From NCBI GenBank assembly GCA_016281255.1, contig JAEEIG010000111.1, positions 1 to 49,338 on the forward strand: a DNA stretch of 49,338 nt, read 5' to 3'. The stretch comes from Bacteroidales bacterium (GTDB taxonomy: Bacteria > Bacteroidota > Bacteroidia > Bacteroidales > WCHB1-69). The translations under genes and the position numbers were made by a program. The notes beneath the pieces were generated by a model, which did no database searches, had not been told where the DNA came from, and was given only the letters and a program-made list of their open reading frames with translations. Positions within the stretch are counted from its first letter, which is position 1; each line of letters opens with the position of its first letter. Positions 25,501-33,713 of the stretch are shown here, in pieces.

Positions 25501-25724
25501 TTTGCGTCAAAATTATCGTACATATATCCCGTCTCTTTCGTCTGGATAACCATCTCCAACCCTAAGACCGTCATGATCTTCTGCAGCGTATGCAGCGAAG
25601 GGTTCCCTTTCCCGCGCTCAATGTCCTTCACGGTGGCGATGCCCACCTCGGCGAACTCTGCCAGGTCTTGTTGCGACAGTCCCAGTCGCGCTCTCCTCTC
25701 CTTGATAATAGCTGCAATATCCAT
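25497..25724 (-). CDS. hipB: HipB-like HTH (Xre family) regulator
   Basis: 75 residues from the ATG at 25724. The frame extends 20 codons upstream, across the promoter box, so that longer start is rejected. One helix-turn-helix of the HTH_3 type covers most of the protein: IKERRARLGLSQQDLAEFAE, then ATVKDIERGKGNPSLHTLQKI. It probably represses the operon by binding the two dyads at 25733 and 25791, alone or with HipS and HipT. It is shorter at the C-terminus than E. coli HipB. Confidence 0.85.
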   Translation of the reverse strand: MDIAAIIKERRARLGLSQQDLAEFAEVGIATVKDIERGKGNPSLHTLQKIMTVLGLEMVIQTKETGYMYDNFDAK

Positions 25725-25732
25725 TTTCTTAA

Positions 25733-25752
25733 AAGTATGCTTTATTGTACTT
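25733..25752. promoter_or_regulatory. Candidate HipB operator 1
   Basis: AAGTAT-N8-GTACTT, an imperfect inverted repeat (one mismatch) between the promoter box and the hipB start, covering the probable transcription start. Arm sequence and spacer length match operator 2. The known E. coli HipB operators also have two short arms around eight bases. Confidence 0.65.
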
Positions 25753-25758
25753 CGGCGG

Positions 25759-25766
25759 CAAAAATA
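25759..25766 (-). promoter_or_regulatory. Bacteroidota -7 box for hipBST
   Basis: TATTTTTG followed by C on the minus strand, 35 bases before the hipB ATG. A TTG about 17 bases upstream (near 25784) could be the -33 element. It lies between the two operator-like dyads. Confidence 0.7.
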
Positions 25767-25790
25767 CACTTTTTTTGATTGCACAACTTC

Positions 25791-25816
25791 AAAAAGTATG
25801 AAATATTATACTTTTT
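25791..25816. promoter_or_regulatory. Candidate HipB operator 2
   Basis: A perfect inverted repeat: AAAAAGTAT, eight bases, ATACTTTTT. It shares the inner AAGTAT-N8-ATACTT pattern with operator 1 and borders the expected -33 region. A bound repressor here and at operator 1 would bracket the promoter. Confidence 0.75.
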
Positions 25817-25821
25817 CAATT

Positions 25822-25844
25822 GGAAGTCACAATTTGTGACCTCC
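25822..25844. promoter_or_regulatory. Inverted repeat upstream of the hip operators
   Basis: Two 11-base arms (GGAAGTCACAA and TTGTGACCTCC, one mismatch) around a single base. There is no T-run on either side, so a terminator is unlikely. A binding site for another dimeric regulator is possible. A further dyad, TTGGTTGTCAACCAA, lies at 25930-25944 directly after the stop of the AAA-ATPase gene. Confidence 0.45.
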
Positions 25845-25945
25845 AAAATATACTCAAAGGCAGAAACTTGACTCTGTGATTCGATGATTTAGGTTGTCAC
25901 TTAAGTTACGGTATATGATTACGGGGTGTTTGGTTGTCAACCAAC

Positions 25946-27529
25946 TTATGATTCTTTTATAACCCGCTCTATCTCACATTGATGCTTCTTGCTTTGCTTG
26001 TCATAATTAACACCTACCAAAACAACCTCGCCAACATAGTCTAATAGAGAATCGGTATAATGATTGTTTTTTATTTGATTGATAGCGGCTTGGACCGAAT
26101 GATCATATTTCAATTCAAGAACAATTGCAGGCAAATCAACATTACGTCGAGGAACCAGCACCAAGTCTGCAAAGCCTTTTCCTGCGGGCAATTCTCTAAT
26201 CATGGCATATTTGTTTTTGGCTGCATAATATGCCAAAGTGAGCACACACGCAAGTGAGTTCTCATCGTTATATTGCAAAATGCTGGTGTTGTCGGAATGA
26301 ATACGCCCCAAAGCCGCTTCTACCCGCTCAGTTTCCCCTGCAAGAGTCCATTGCAACAGTTGTTCGGATTGTTTCAATGATTCCGCAATCACCTCCCAAC
26401 CGGTGTCTTCAATCGCATTTTCGAATTCAATGCTTATTTCTTTGTTGGGGATACGGCAAGTGTTCGTGTCTCTGTCGAAGGAAAGATAGCCCAGATGAAT
26501 CAAAATGGTCAGAATGTCATTCTTGCTGTTGATCACATTCAGGTCGTTTTGGAAGTTTTTGGTGTTCACGGGGCAACTGTCACCCGCCAGCAATTTGAGC
26601 ACATCATCCTTCAGCCCTTCGTAATTCATCTTTATGTAATGCGCAACCGTTTCGTACGTACCTGTGTTTGACCAATAACTTTCACAGTAGTGTCGTCTTA
26701 CAGCTCTGATTACGGACAAAGGATTATAAATTGATTTTTGGTCGCCTATGCTATATCCATCATACCAAATTCTAATCTGCTCCTTGTCCATATCGTTACG
26801 GTCACACAAATCCGACACTTCCTCATCCGTGAAACCGAAACTTGCCGCCATCTCACCCGGCGAAATCATAGTGTATTCCTCAAAATTATTCAAGGCCGAC
26901 TGGGTATTGTATTTCTTAATCGGTAGAATTCCAGTCATATACACACCCGCAAAAACAGACAATGAGTTGCCCGACTTGAAAAGCAGACGGAGAAAATCCA
27001 CGTATCGTTCGACTTCATTGTCAGAATTAGATTCACGAAGGATGGCATCCCACTCATCCACAATCATAATAAACTTGGCAGGTTCTGCTTGCTGAACGAT
27101 AGCATATAAGACAGACAGCATGTCATCGTTTGCGCCGTATCTCACATTAGGGTAAGCCTCTCTAAGTTCTGCCAAAATATCGGCCTGGATATGATGTACA
27201 ATGTCACCACTGTTCCTATAGCGTGTAATGAAGTTCGTCATATCCACATACAACACCGGATATTTGTTCAAATGCTGTAGGAAAGAAGGGCTTTTTGTAA
27301 TTTTTAGGTCTTGGAACAACGCTTCAGAATGACATGAATGATTATAGTAAGCGTTCAGCATCTTGGCTGCCATAGACTTGCCAAAACGCCTTGCACGGCT
27401 GACACATATAAACTGACGCTCGGAATTCAACGACGCATTGACAACCTCAATCAGGTCGCTCTTGTCAATGTATTCGCCGTTTCGCGCCGCGCGAAAACCG
27501 TCATCTCCAACGTTGATATACAAACCCAT
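25946..27529 (-). CDS. AAA-ATPase-like / PD-(D/E)XK nuclease-superfamily protein
   Basis: 527 residues from the ATG at 27529. The frame is open for another 152 codons upstream, but a promoter box lies inside it and no family sequence is present, so the shorter start is right. The N-terminal AAA-ATPase_like domain has SRARRFGKS (44-52) as P-loop and KFIMIVDEWDAI (152-163) as Walker B. The C-terminal PDDEXK_9 domain (DUF1703) has ADLVLVPRR followed by IVLELKYD, with ELK at about 472-474. The family is abundant and mobile in Bacteroidales; its function is unproven, with roles in defence or nucleic-acid processing proposed. It is flanked by hipBST and a hipA remnant. Confidence 0.88.
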   Translation of the reverse strand: MGLYINVGDDGFRAARNGEYIDKSDLIEVVNASLNSERQFICVSRARRFGKSMAAKMLNAYYNHSCHSEALFQDLKITKSPSFLQHLNKYPVLYVDMTNFITRYRNSGDIVHHIQADILAELREAYPNVRYGANDDMLSVLYAIVQQAEPAKFIMIVDEWDAILRESNSDNEVERYVDFLRLLFKSGNSLSVFAGVYMTGILPIKKYNTQSALNNFEEYTMISPGEMAASFGFTDEEVSDLCDRNDMDKEQIRIWYDGYSIGDQKSIYNPLSVIRAVRRHYCESYWSNTGTYETVAHYIKMNYEGLKDDVLKLLAGDSCPVNTKNFQNDLNVINSKNDILTILIHLGYLSFDRDTNTCRIPNKEISIEFENAIEDTGWEVIAESLKQSEQLLQWTLAGETERVEAALGRIHSDNTSILQYNDENSLACVLTLAYYAAKNKYAMIRELPAGKGFADLVLVPRRNVDLPAIVLELKYDHSVQAAINQIKNNHYTDSLLDYVGEVVLVGVNYDKQSKKHQCEIERVIKES

Positions 27530-27572
27530 ATTTCCAATCAATAATTCGTGGTCATCATCTATTTTAATGTCG

Positions 27573-27580
27573 CAAAAATA
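27573..27580 (-). promoter_or_regulatory. Proximal -7 box of the AAA-ATPase gene
   Basis: TATTTTTG followed by C on the minus strand, 44 bases before the ATG at 27529. The same 9 bases form the hipBST box. Confidence 0.65.
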
Positions 27581-27629
27581 CATTTTTTTTGTTTGCACAC
27601 GGTACAAACGAAAGCGCTGAAAAGCGAGC

Positions 27630-27669
27630 CATTCGAAATCCACTGCAAAATTACAATAAATTTCGAATG
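27630..27669. promoter_or_regulatory. Inverted repeat enclosing a distal -7 box
   Basis: Arms CATTCGAAAT (27630-27639) and ATTTCGAATG (27660-27669) are perfect complements, 20 bases apart. The spacer contains TAATTTTG on the minus strand (27646-27653), a match to the TAnnTTTG box. This is the geometry of an operator over a promoter. Confidence 0.5.
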
Positions 27670-27857
27670 AAAAATTCATTTCGGCATTTTTTTCAAGCGG
27701 TTGTTGTTTCCGGTTTGTCCGGCTGAACTTGGGACCTGGAACTTCTTCCATTCTTAGGAAGGGCATAGAGTATCTATAGATACGCATAAGCGCCCCTCGC
27801 GAAGGCCCACTATAGAGGAAAACATATAATTTCAATAAAAAAAGCATAATTATAGCA

Positions 27858-28154
27858 TTGGTGAATACTAATGACCAAGAAGAACTCGCATTGACCCTCA
27901 TTGCACGGAAAAAGAAAATCAAGAAGGCAGATTTCATCCAAGCCATGCAAAAAGCCGATCTTTCCGACAAGGTTATCAACAACATTTTTAGAAGATTCCA
28001 TCAAAAAATCCCGGAATGGTTAGAAACGATTCAACAATCTTTTCTCCCCAAAGACTACCAAAAGGCCTACTGGCAGATGGTGTGCGACTGGTTAGCGAGA
28101 CTGGAGCAATGGTCATTTCCCGCCCCTGCAGCGCTCAACAACCCTGATCCATCC
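27858..28154 (+). pseudogene. Truncated remnant of a HipA-type toxin (C-terminal part only)
   Basis: Only the last roughly 85-95 residues of a HipA C-terminal domain are left. EELALTLIARKKKIKKADF and FHQKIPEWLETIQQSFL followed by KAYWQMVCDWLARLE align in order and spacing with the end of hipT (DFKRFGQRIGL, PPVVKELIARSFLNDKMKRNYWRII). The kinase core with its catalytic residues is missing. The only starts are TTG/GTG at 27858, preceded by non-coding sequence. The frame continues to 28271 but there it is antisense to the methyltransferase gene. It is on the opposite strand to hipBST, so it derives from a second system, not from a piece of the intact one. Confidence 0.6.
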
Positions 28155-28856
28155 CTATTTCGTCGCCTCCAGAATCATGGTTTCCAAACGGTTATACTCA
28201 AAAGGAAGCGCTTTGAAATGACCTTCAACACCGATCAGGGCACTGTGTGTGCTTTCCCCCACTTCGCATGAGCAAACGTCTTTAAAACCGGTCTGCTGTA
28301 GGACTTCTGACAGCGTCTCTTTATCATAGATGATTTGGTGCCCCCACGCTGTATGAAACCGATTAATGACATACACCGCCGTAGGAGGAAGTCCGCCATT
28401 CTTTGCAGTATAAGCTATATACTCCTTGTGAAGAGGCTTTTCAGGGTCCTGATATAAGCCAAGCAGAAATCGCAAGTTAGGGGTGGCTATTCGGATAATG
28501 CCTCCCGGCTTAAGAACCCGATAGCTCTCCTTGAGCATATTCTGAGCTTGCTGATAGGTAAGATGCTCAAACAGATGTTCCGAATACACATAGTTGAACG
28601 AAGCATCCGGAAATGGAAACGGTTGTCCTGCATCCAAATATGCGCCATGTTTACTCTCCATGTAGGAAATGCCTGCGTTTAACCAACCTGCCAAGGAATT
28701 GTTCCCATATCCAATCTGTAATTTTGGTTCATTAGCGGTTTTGAAATACCGTTTTATCTTTCTATTTCTCCAAAAACTGGCACGAAACAACCGATAAGAA
28801 ATCTCTTGGACAATTTTGATTCGACCTATTGACGATATGATTCCATTCATTTGCAA
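28155..28856 (-). CDS. Class I SAM-dependent methyltransferase (Methyltransf_11 type)
   Basis: 233 residues. KLQIGYGNNSLAGWLNAGI is an unusual motif I of the type found in glycan-cluster methyltransferases. ASFNYVYSEHLFEHLTYQQAQ is motif II, and LKPGGIIRIATPNL is motif III. It probably methylates a sugar or a lipid-linked precursor. The start at 28856 lies 68 bases after a good promoter box, divergent from the YfhO-type gene. Its 3' end overlaps the antisense extension of the hipA remnant. Confidence 0.82.
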   Translation of the reverse strand: MQMNGIISSIGRIKIVQEISYRLFRASFWRNRKIKRYFKTANEPKLQIGYGNNSLAGWLNAGISYMESKHGAYLDAGQPFPFPDASFNYVYSEHLFEHLTYQQAQNMLKESYRVLKPGGIIRIATPNLRFLLGLYQDPEKPLHKEYIAYTAKNGGLPPTAVYVINRFHTAWGHQIIYDKETLSEVLQQTGFKDVCSCEVGESTHSALIGVEGHFKALPFEYNRLETMILEATK

Positions 28857-28923
28857 ATAGTGTTTAACGGTACTCTTTTTTATAGGCGTTTATGATTAAA
28901 GAGCCCTCCTTTTTTTGAAGCCG

Positions 28924-28931
28924 CAAAGATA
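28924..28931 (-). promoter_or_regulatory. Bacteroidota -7 box for the methyltransferase gene
   Basis: TATCTTTG followed by C on the minus strand, 68 bases before the ATG at 28856, in the 189-base divergent gap. Confidence 0.7.
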
Positions 28932-29001
28932 CTTTTTTTTCTCTTTGTTTCTATCTCCTATTGAAAGCTTATCTTAACGATTAAACAGCACATTTTTTTC
29001 G

Positions 29002-29009
29002 TACTTTTG
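29002..29009 (+). promoter_or_regulatory. Bacteroidota -7 box for the YfhO-type gene
   Basis: TACTTTTG followed by C on the plus strand, 37 bases before the ATG at 29046. Confidence 0.7.
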
Positions 29010-29045
29010 CAGCCTTGAAATTTGAAATAAAAAAACATCAGAAAT

Positions 29046-31526
29046 ATGAAACCGATTCTTAAGAAAACACTGACCCATTGCGGCATCATCCTCATCTTCT
29101 TCTTGGTGGCAGGTGCTTACATGTCCCCCGCCTTTGAAGGCAAAGTCATCCAACAAGGCGACACCATGAAGTGGAAAGCAATGGCCAAAGAGCAGCATGA
29201 TTTTCACGACAAAACGGGCGAATACACCACTTGGTGCAGTTCTATGTTTAGTGGTATGCCAGCCTATCAGGTCACAAACCCACCCTATAAATCTGTTTTC
29301 GGTAAGATACATAATATCTTGAATCTGAATTTTCTGAACTATGGAGGTAATATTGGCATCGTATTTCTTTATTTATTAGGATTTTACGTCGCTTTAATCG
29401 CAATAGGACTTTCTCCATGGCTAAGTTTGTTGGGGGCATTGGCTTTCGGATTAGGTAGTTATAATATCATTATTATTGAAGCAGGACATATTACAAAAGC
29501 GTATGCCATGTCTATGATGGCACCCATTATCGGTGGAATGCTATTGATATTACAAAGAAAGAAGTATTTGTGGGGCGGCATTCTCTTTGCAGTTGCTTTA
29601 GGTGTTCAAATTTCCTGCAACCACATCCAAATCACCTACTATACTATGCTTGTGGGTCTTATTCTTGGTCTCGTCTATCTCGTTTACGCCATCAAAGATA
29701 AAGAGTTCAAATCTCTACTTTTAGGCATGGGCGTTATGTTGATCGGAATTGGATTTGCTATCGGAGCCAACGCCCGATTGCTTTTCATCAACCAAGAGTA
29801 TGTGAAATACACCATGCGTGGCGGTTCTGAAATCACTGTGACACCCGAAGATTTATACAAGGACGGCGAAGCTAAATCCATCGCGGCTTCCAATGGTCTG
29901 GATATTGATTACGCATATAGCTGGAGCTATGGCAAAGGTGAAACCTACACGCTGTTAGTGCCCGGCGCATACGGTGGCGGCTCCGGCGAAACCGTCGGCA
30001 CCGACTCCGAATTTTACAAAAACTTCCGCCAGAAACAGGCACCTCTCTATTGGGGCGACCAGCCCTTCACTTCCGGCCCCGTCTATTTCGGAGCCATCGT
30101 CATTTTCCTGTTCGTTTTAGGTCTATTTGTGGTGAAAGGCCCTGAACGCTGGTGGATTCTTATTGCTACCATCCTCGCCATCCTCATGTCGTGGGGTAAG
30201 AACCTGATGGGCTTCAACAGTTTTCTGTTCTATCATTTGCCGCTTTACAACAAGTTCCGCACCCCTTCCATGAGTCTGGTAATAGCCAACGTGACTATGG
30301 TCATGATGTCGGTGCTGACGCTAAAAGCCATCTTCAACAAAGAGAATCCGGTCGATAAAAAGAAACTGAACCTCGGGCTCTACATCTCCACAGGTATTAC
30401 TGCAGGCTTTATCCTGCTGATGATGGCGTTCTCCGGGAACTTCTCTTTCTCGGGTGCCAGCGACGTGCAGATGGCTGCGCAATATGGTCCCCAATGGGAT
30501 ATGATAAAAGATGTGTTGGTGAAAGACCGCAAAGCCCTGTTTATGTCCGATTCCTGGCGTTCACTGGTATTGATTCTGATTTCAGCCGTGCTCTTGTGGC
30601 TCTACATTAATCAGAAGATCAAACAGTCTGGTATCATCATCGGTGTGTTGGCATGCTTGGTACTTTTCGATTTGTGGGGTGTGGATCGTCGCTACCTCAA
30701 CGATTCCAACTTCATCACCGAGAAGCGTCTCAAACTCAAACCCTCTCAAACCGACCAGGTTTTGGATCAATATGCCGCACAGTTCAAAGACGAGGATTAT
30801 CGCGTGTTCGACCTCTCGGTGAACACCTTTAACGACTCTTATCCTTCCGCTTTCCATCATCAGATTGGCGGTTACAATGCGGCCAAACTGCGTCGTTACC
30901 AAGACATTATCGACTTCTACCTTTCCCGACATATCAACTCCGGTGTGCTCAACATGCTGAACGCCCGCTATGTGGTGATGCCCGGACAAGGCGGACAACC
31001 CATGGTGCAGCGCAACCCTGATGCTTTGGGCAATGCCTGGTTTGTGGATGCCTATCAACTGGTGGAAGATCCCAATGCAGAAATTCTGGCACTGAATGAC
31101 TTCAATCCCGCCGACACCGCCATTATCGACAAGTGTTTCGCTGAAATGGTGCAGGGTAAGAATTTAGAGCGCGACAGCAACTCGGTTATTGTAATGGAGC
31201 ACCAGAAACCCTATAATCCGGACTATGTGGTCTATAAGACAAAGACATCCAAAGACCAATTGGCGGTCTTCTCCGAAGTCTATTATGAACCTGACTGGCG
31301 CGCCTATATTGACGGAAAACCTGCAGACTATTTTCGCGTCAACTACATCCTGCGAGGAATGGTGATTCCCGCTGGGGAACATAAAATCGAATTCCGAAAC
31401 GAAGCGCCAATGTTACACAAGTTGGACAAGGTATCTCTGATTTGTTCTATTTTATTTGTATTGGTTTTGGCAGGTACACTGGTGCTATATTACCGCAAGC
31501 CCAAAAATAATATTGCCAAACAGTAA
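29046..31526 (+). CDS. YfhO family multi-pass membrane protein
   Basis: 826 residues. About 12 hydrophobic segments occur between residues 10 and 500 and one more near 800, with large extracytoplasmic parts. Family features include YMSPAFEGKVIQQGDTMKWK near the N-terminus and NSFLFYHLPLYNKFRTPSM in the middle. The C-terminal beta-rich domain has YVVYKTKTSKDQLAVFSEVYYEPDW and the final GEHKIEFRNEAPM. YfhO proteins resemble GT-C glycosyltransferases that use lipid-linked sugars on the outer face of the membrane; YfhO of Bacillus is linked to teichoic acid glycosylation. The Bacteroidota members are uncharacterised. The next gene starts 19 bases downstream and is probably co-transcribed. Confidence 0.9.
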   Translation: MKPILKKTLTHCGIILIFFLVAGAYMSPAFEGKVIQQGDTMKWKAMAKEQHDFHDKTGEYTTWCSSMFSGMPAYQVTNPPYKSVFGKIHNILNLNFLNYGGNIGIVFLYLLGFYVALIAIGLSPWLSLLGALAFGLGSYNIIIIEAGHITKAYAMSMMAPIIGGMLLILQRKKYLWGGILFAVALGVQISCNHIQITYYTMLVGLILGLVYLVYAIKDKEFKSLLLGMGVMLIGIGFAIGANARLLFINQEYVKYTMRGGSEITVTPEDLYKDGEAKSIAASNGLDIDYAYSWSYGKGETYTLLVPGAYGGGSGETVGTDSEFYKNFRQKQAPLYWGDQPFTSGPVYFGAIVIFLFVLGLFVVKGPERWWILIATILAILMSWGKNLMGFNSFLFYHLPLYNKFRTPSMSLVIANVTMVMMSVLTLKAIFNKENPVDKKKLNLGLYISTGITAGFILLMMAFSGNFSFSGASDVQMAAQYGPQWDMIKDVLVKDRKALFMSDSWRSLVLILISAVLLWLYINQKIKQSGIIIGVLACLVLFDLWGVDRRYLNDSNFITEKRLKLKPSQTDQVLDQYAAQFKDEDYRVFDLSVNTFNDSYPSAFHHQIGGYNAAKLRRYQDIIDFYLSRHINSGVLNMLNARYVVMPGQGGQPMVQRNPDALGNAWFVDAYQLVEDPNAEILALNDFNPADTAIIDKCFAEMVQGKNLERDSNSVIVMEHQKPYNPDYVVYKTKTSKDQLAVFSEVYYEPDWRAYIDGKPADYFRVNYILRGMVIPAGEHKIEFRNEAPMLHKLDKVSLICSILFVLVLAGTLVLYYRKPKNNIAKQ

Positions 31527-31545
31527 TAGCATTATTGTAAGTTTT

Positions 31546-32634
31546 ATGAACATCCTTTTTATCCGTTATAAGAAATCCAAAAACATTTTGGAAGGCGGCG
31601 AACAGGGCAGCCAAAAGAATTATAATGTCCTGTCGCAGCTGGTGGGAGAGGACCAAATTACCACCTATTATGTCCATGATGAAAACCGAAAGAAAACGAT
31701 TTGGGATTACGCCAAGGGGGTGTTCTATTTCCCGTTCAATTACTATTTCGGGTTGACTCCAAAACGGGTGAAAGAGATTGTGAAACTGGCTCAGAATCAC
31801 GATGTGGTTTACATCGACCGCAGCGTATTCGGAATAGTGGCGAAAAAGTTAAAGGAATCCGGCTACAAAGGTCGGATAATCTCGTTTTTCCACAACGTTG
31901 AAGTTCCCTATTTTGAAGCAAAATTGGGAAACAAACCAGGGAAAAGAGTCTTCTTGCGCTGCATTGACCATAACGACCGTTATGCCTGCCATTATTCTGA
32001 CAGGACTATTGCTTTAAACCCGCGTGATGACGATGAATTGTATGATCGTTACGGAAGAAGAGCGGATGTGCTGATTCCGGTGGCCTTCAAGGACAAATAC
32101 CACAAGGACAGCTATCCTCAAGAGGAGACATCAGAGCGACCCCTTTGCCTCTTTTTGGGTGCCTACTTCCCGCCTAACAACGATGGCATTATCTGGTTTG
32201 TAAAAAACGTGCTACCGTATGTGAATATCCAAATGACGGTAGTGGGCAAGGGCATGTCAAAATTGAAGGCGGAAGAACCTGCTTTGAAAGACATAGAGGT
32301 AATCAGCGACGCACCTGATTTATTGCCCTATTTTGAAGAAGCAGACATCATGGTATTGCCCATTTTCAAAGGCAGCGGCATGAAGGTGAAGACCTGCGAG
32401 AGTTTGATGTACGGCAAGAATATCATTGCTACCGACGAGGCTTTTGTAGGTTATGATGTGGATTACAATAAAGTGGGTGGCAAATGCAATACTGCGGAAG
32501 AGTTCATTGCCTGCATCAAGGATTTTGAACAAAATCCCCGTCCCCGGTTCAACGGCTATTCCCGCCAGATGTACTTGGAAAAATATTCCGAGGAGGCAGT
32601 GGTGGAGAAGTTCAAAGAGGTGCTGTTCCGTTAG
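31546..32634 (+). CDS. GT4-type glycosyltransferase
   Basis: 362 residues from the ATG at 31546. The frame is open earlier, but that part overlaps the YfhO gene end and is not conserved. The N-terminus is MNILFIRYKKSKNILEGGEQG, a GT-B first strand and loop. The donor domain has LCLFLGAYFPPNNDGIIWFV, then DLLPYFEEADIMVLPIFKG and GMKVKTCESLMYGKNIIATD. The family is common in Bacteroidota glycan loci. Donor and linkage are unknown. It is convergent with the nine-gene phosphonate/galactofuranose operon, with only 33 bases between stops. Confidence 0.88.
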   Translation: MNILFIRYKKSKNILEGGEQGSQKNYNVLSQLVGEDQITTYYVHDENRKKTIWDYAKGVFYFPFNYYFGLTPKRVKEIVKLAQNHDVVYIDRSVFGIVAKKLKESGYKGRIISFFHNVEVPYFEAKLGNKPGKRVFLRCIDHNDRYACHYSDRTIALNPRDDDELYDRYGRRADVLIPVAFKDKYHKDSYPQEETSERPLCLFLGAYFPPNNDGIIWFVKNVLPYVNIQMTVVGKGMSKLKAEEPALKDIEVISDAPDLLPYFEEADIMVLPIFKGSGMKVKTCESLMYGKNIIATDEAFVGYDVDYNKVGGKCNTAEEFIACIKDFEQNPRPRFNGYSRQMYLEKYSEEAVVEKFKEVLFR

Positions 32635-32667
32635 TACGGATAATTCCAAAAATTGAAAATACTTTAT

Positions 32668-33705
32668 CTACCGCTTCCTAAATGTTAACAAGAAAAAAGC
32701 ATAAAGGTTCTTCATTATACTAAGGTGGTTGTTATAACGGAACGGATATTCGGATAGAATTTCATTCATATTAAATGATGTAATAGCTCGTCTATAGTTT
32801 CTGAATTGCTTATACTTGACAGATAATCGAAAGGAAGTATAAAGACTTCGAATAAGCATCTCTCCTAAATATTTTCCGACTTTAACATCGCATTGTTTTG
32901 TGAGATTGTTTAATTCAATAATTGTATTAATAATTTTTTCAGTATCCCAATAATCATACGAATTAACCTCATTGGTATTATGAAAAATATGATTATACAA
33001 ATACTCTGGTATGAAATTGGCCTTGCTGTCAGTTCCCAGCATAGCCTGGAAACACCAAACATTAAACAAGACGTCTTCTATAGAAGATGTCTTTGTATCG
33101 CAGAAACAAATATGATTGCGGATTAAAAAATCGCGATTGTATATGTTTGGCATTATTAATGGCGATAATCTGCGTGAAACCAACCCGTAATAGATATCTT
33201 CAATAGAACTGATACCCATTTTTTGCACACTCATTGCCAAATTGCCAGAAGCCACGACAGCATATTCTCCATTATTAGCCGCTTTATATAGTTTCTCATA
33301 CATGTCTAACGTGCGAGTGTCATCATGATCAGAAAACCCTATGTATTCGCCCTTAGCCACTCGCAATCCGACATTTCTGCTCTCGCCAATGTGTAGATTT
33401 CTGTCATTTTTGACAACTGTGATACGTTTGTCTTTTCTTGCATACTCTTCAATTACTTTGTCTGAACTATCTGTAGGACAGTCTAATATACAGATAATTT
33501 CAATATCGCGAAAAGTTTGGTTCACTAATGTGTCAAGACATGGCCGTAGATACTCTCCGGCATTATACACTGGGACAATGATGGAGATTTTAGGAGAGTG
33601 TGAAATATCCTTCTCTGCTTTGGACTGTTGGATGCATTGTTCAATACATTGGTTGTCTTTTTTCAGATAGGCCTCCTCTTTAGAGTTTAATATATTGATA
33701 TTCAT
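32668..33705 (-). CDS. GT2-family glycosyltransferase (last gene of the phosphonoglycan operon)
   Basis: 345 residues. Residues about 38-140 form a GT-A domain: KISIIVPVYNAGEYLRPCLDTL, ILDCPTDSSDKVIEEYA, and the DXD-like SDHDD in GEYIGFSDHDD. A helical C-terminal region follows. The protein has about 35 extra N-terminal residues compared with minimal GT2 enzymes. The sequence is noticeably AT-rich compared with the housekeeping genes at the left of the window. It is separated from the upstream galactofuranosyltransferase-like gene by 8 bases. Confidence 0.88.
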   Translation of the reverse strand: MNINILNSKEEAYLKKDNQCIEQCIQQSKAEKDISHSPKISIIVPVYNAGEYLRPCLDTLVNQTFRDIEIICILDCPTDSSDKVIEEYARKDKRITVVKNDRNLHIGESRNVGLRVAKGEYIGFSDHDDTRTLDMYEKLYKAANNGEYAVVASGNLAMSVQKMGISSIEDIYYGLVSRRLSPLIMPNIYNRDFLIRNHICFCDTKTSSIEDVLFNVWCFQAMLGTDSKANFIPEYLYNHIFHNTNEVNSYDYWDTEKIINTIIELNNLTKQCDVKVGKYLGEMLIRSLYTSFRLSVKYKQFRNYRRAITSFNMNEILSEYPFRYNNHLSIMKNLYAFFLLTFRKR

Positions 33706-33713
33706 ATAGTTGT

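Larger units (their letters stand above)
27530..27857. other. Intergenic region upstream of the AAA-ATPase gene
   Basis: 328 bases without a credible gene. It holds two minus-strand promoter boxes, an inverted repeat around the distal one, and a perfect 14-base palindrome GTATCTATAGATAC at 27770-27783. The long open frame through here is read without start or homology. It ends where the hipA remnant begins. Confidence 0.6.

Noticed and set aside
25822-25844. Inverted repeat as terminator of the AAA-ATPase gene
   Set aside because: There is no T-run on either strand next to the arms, so an intrinsic terminator is not supported.
27530-27985. 152-codon N-terminal extension of the AAA-ATPase gene
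   Set aside because: A promoter box lies within it, there is no family sequence, and the first residues of the AAA domain begin right after the ATG at 27529.
28155-28271. Continuation of the hipA remnant frame beyond 28154
   Set aside because: This part is antisense to the methyltransferase 3' end and does not match HipA.
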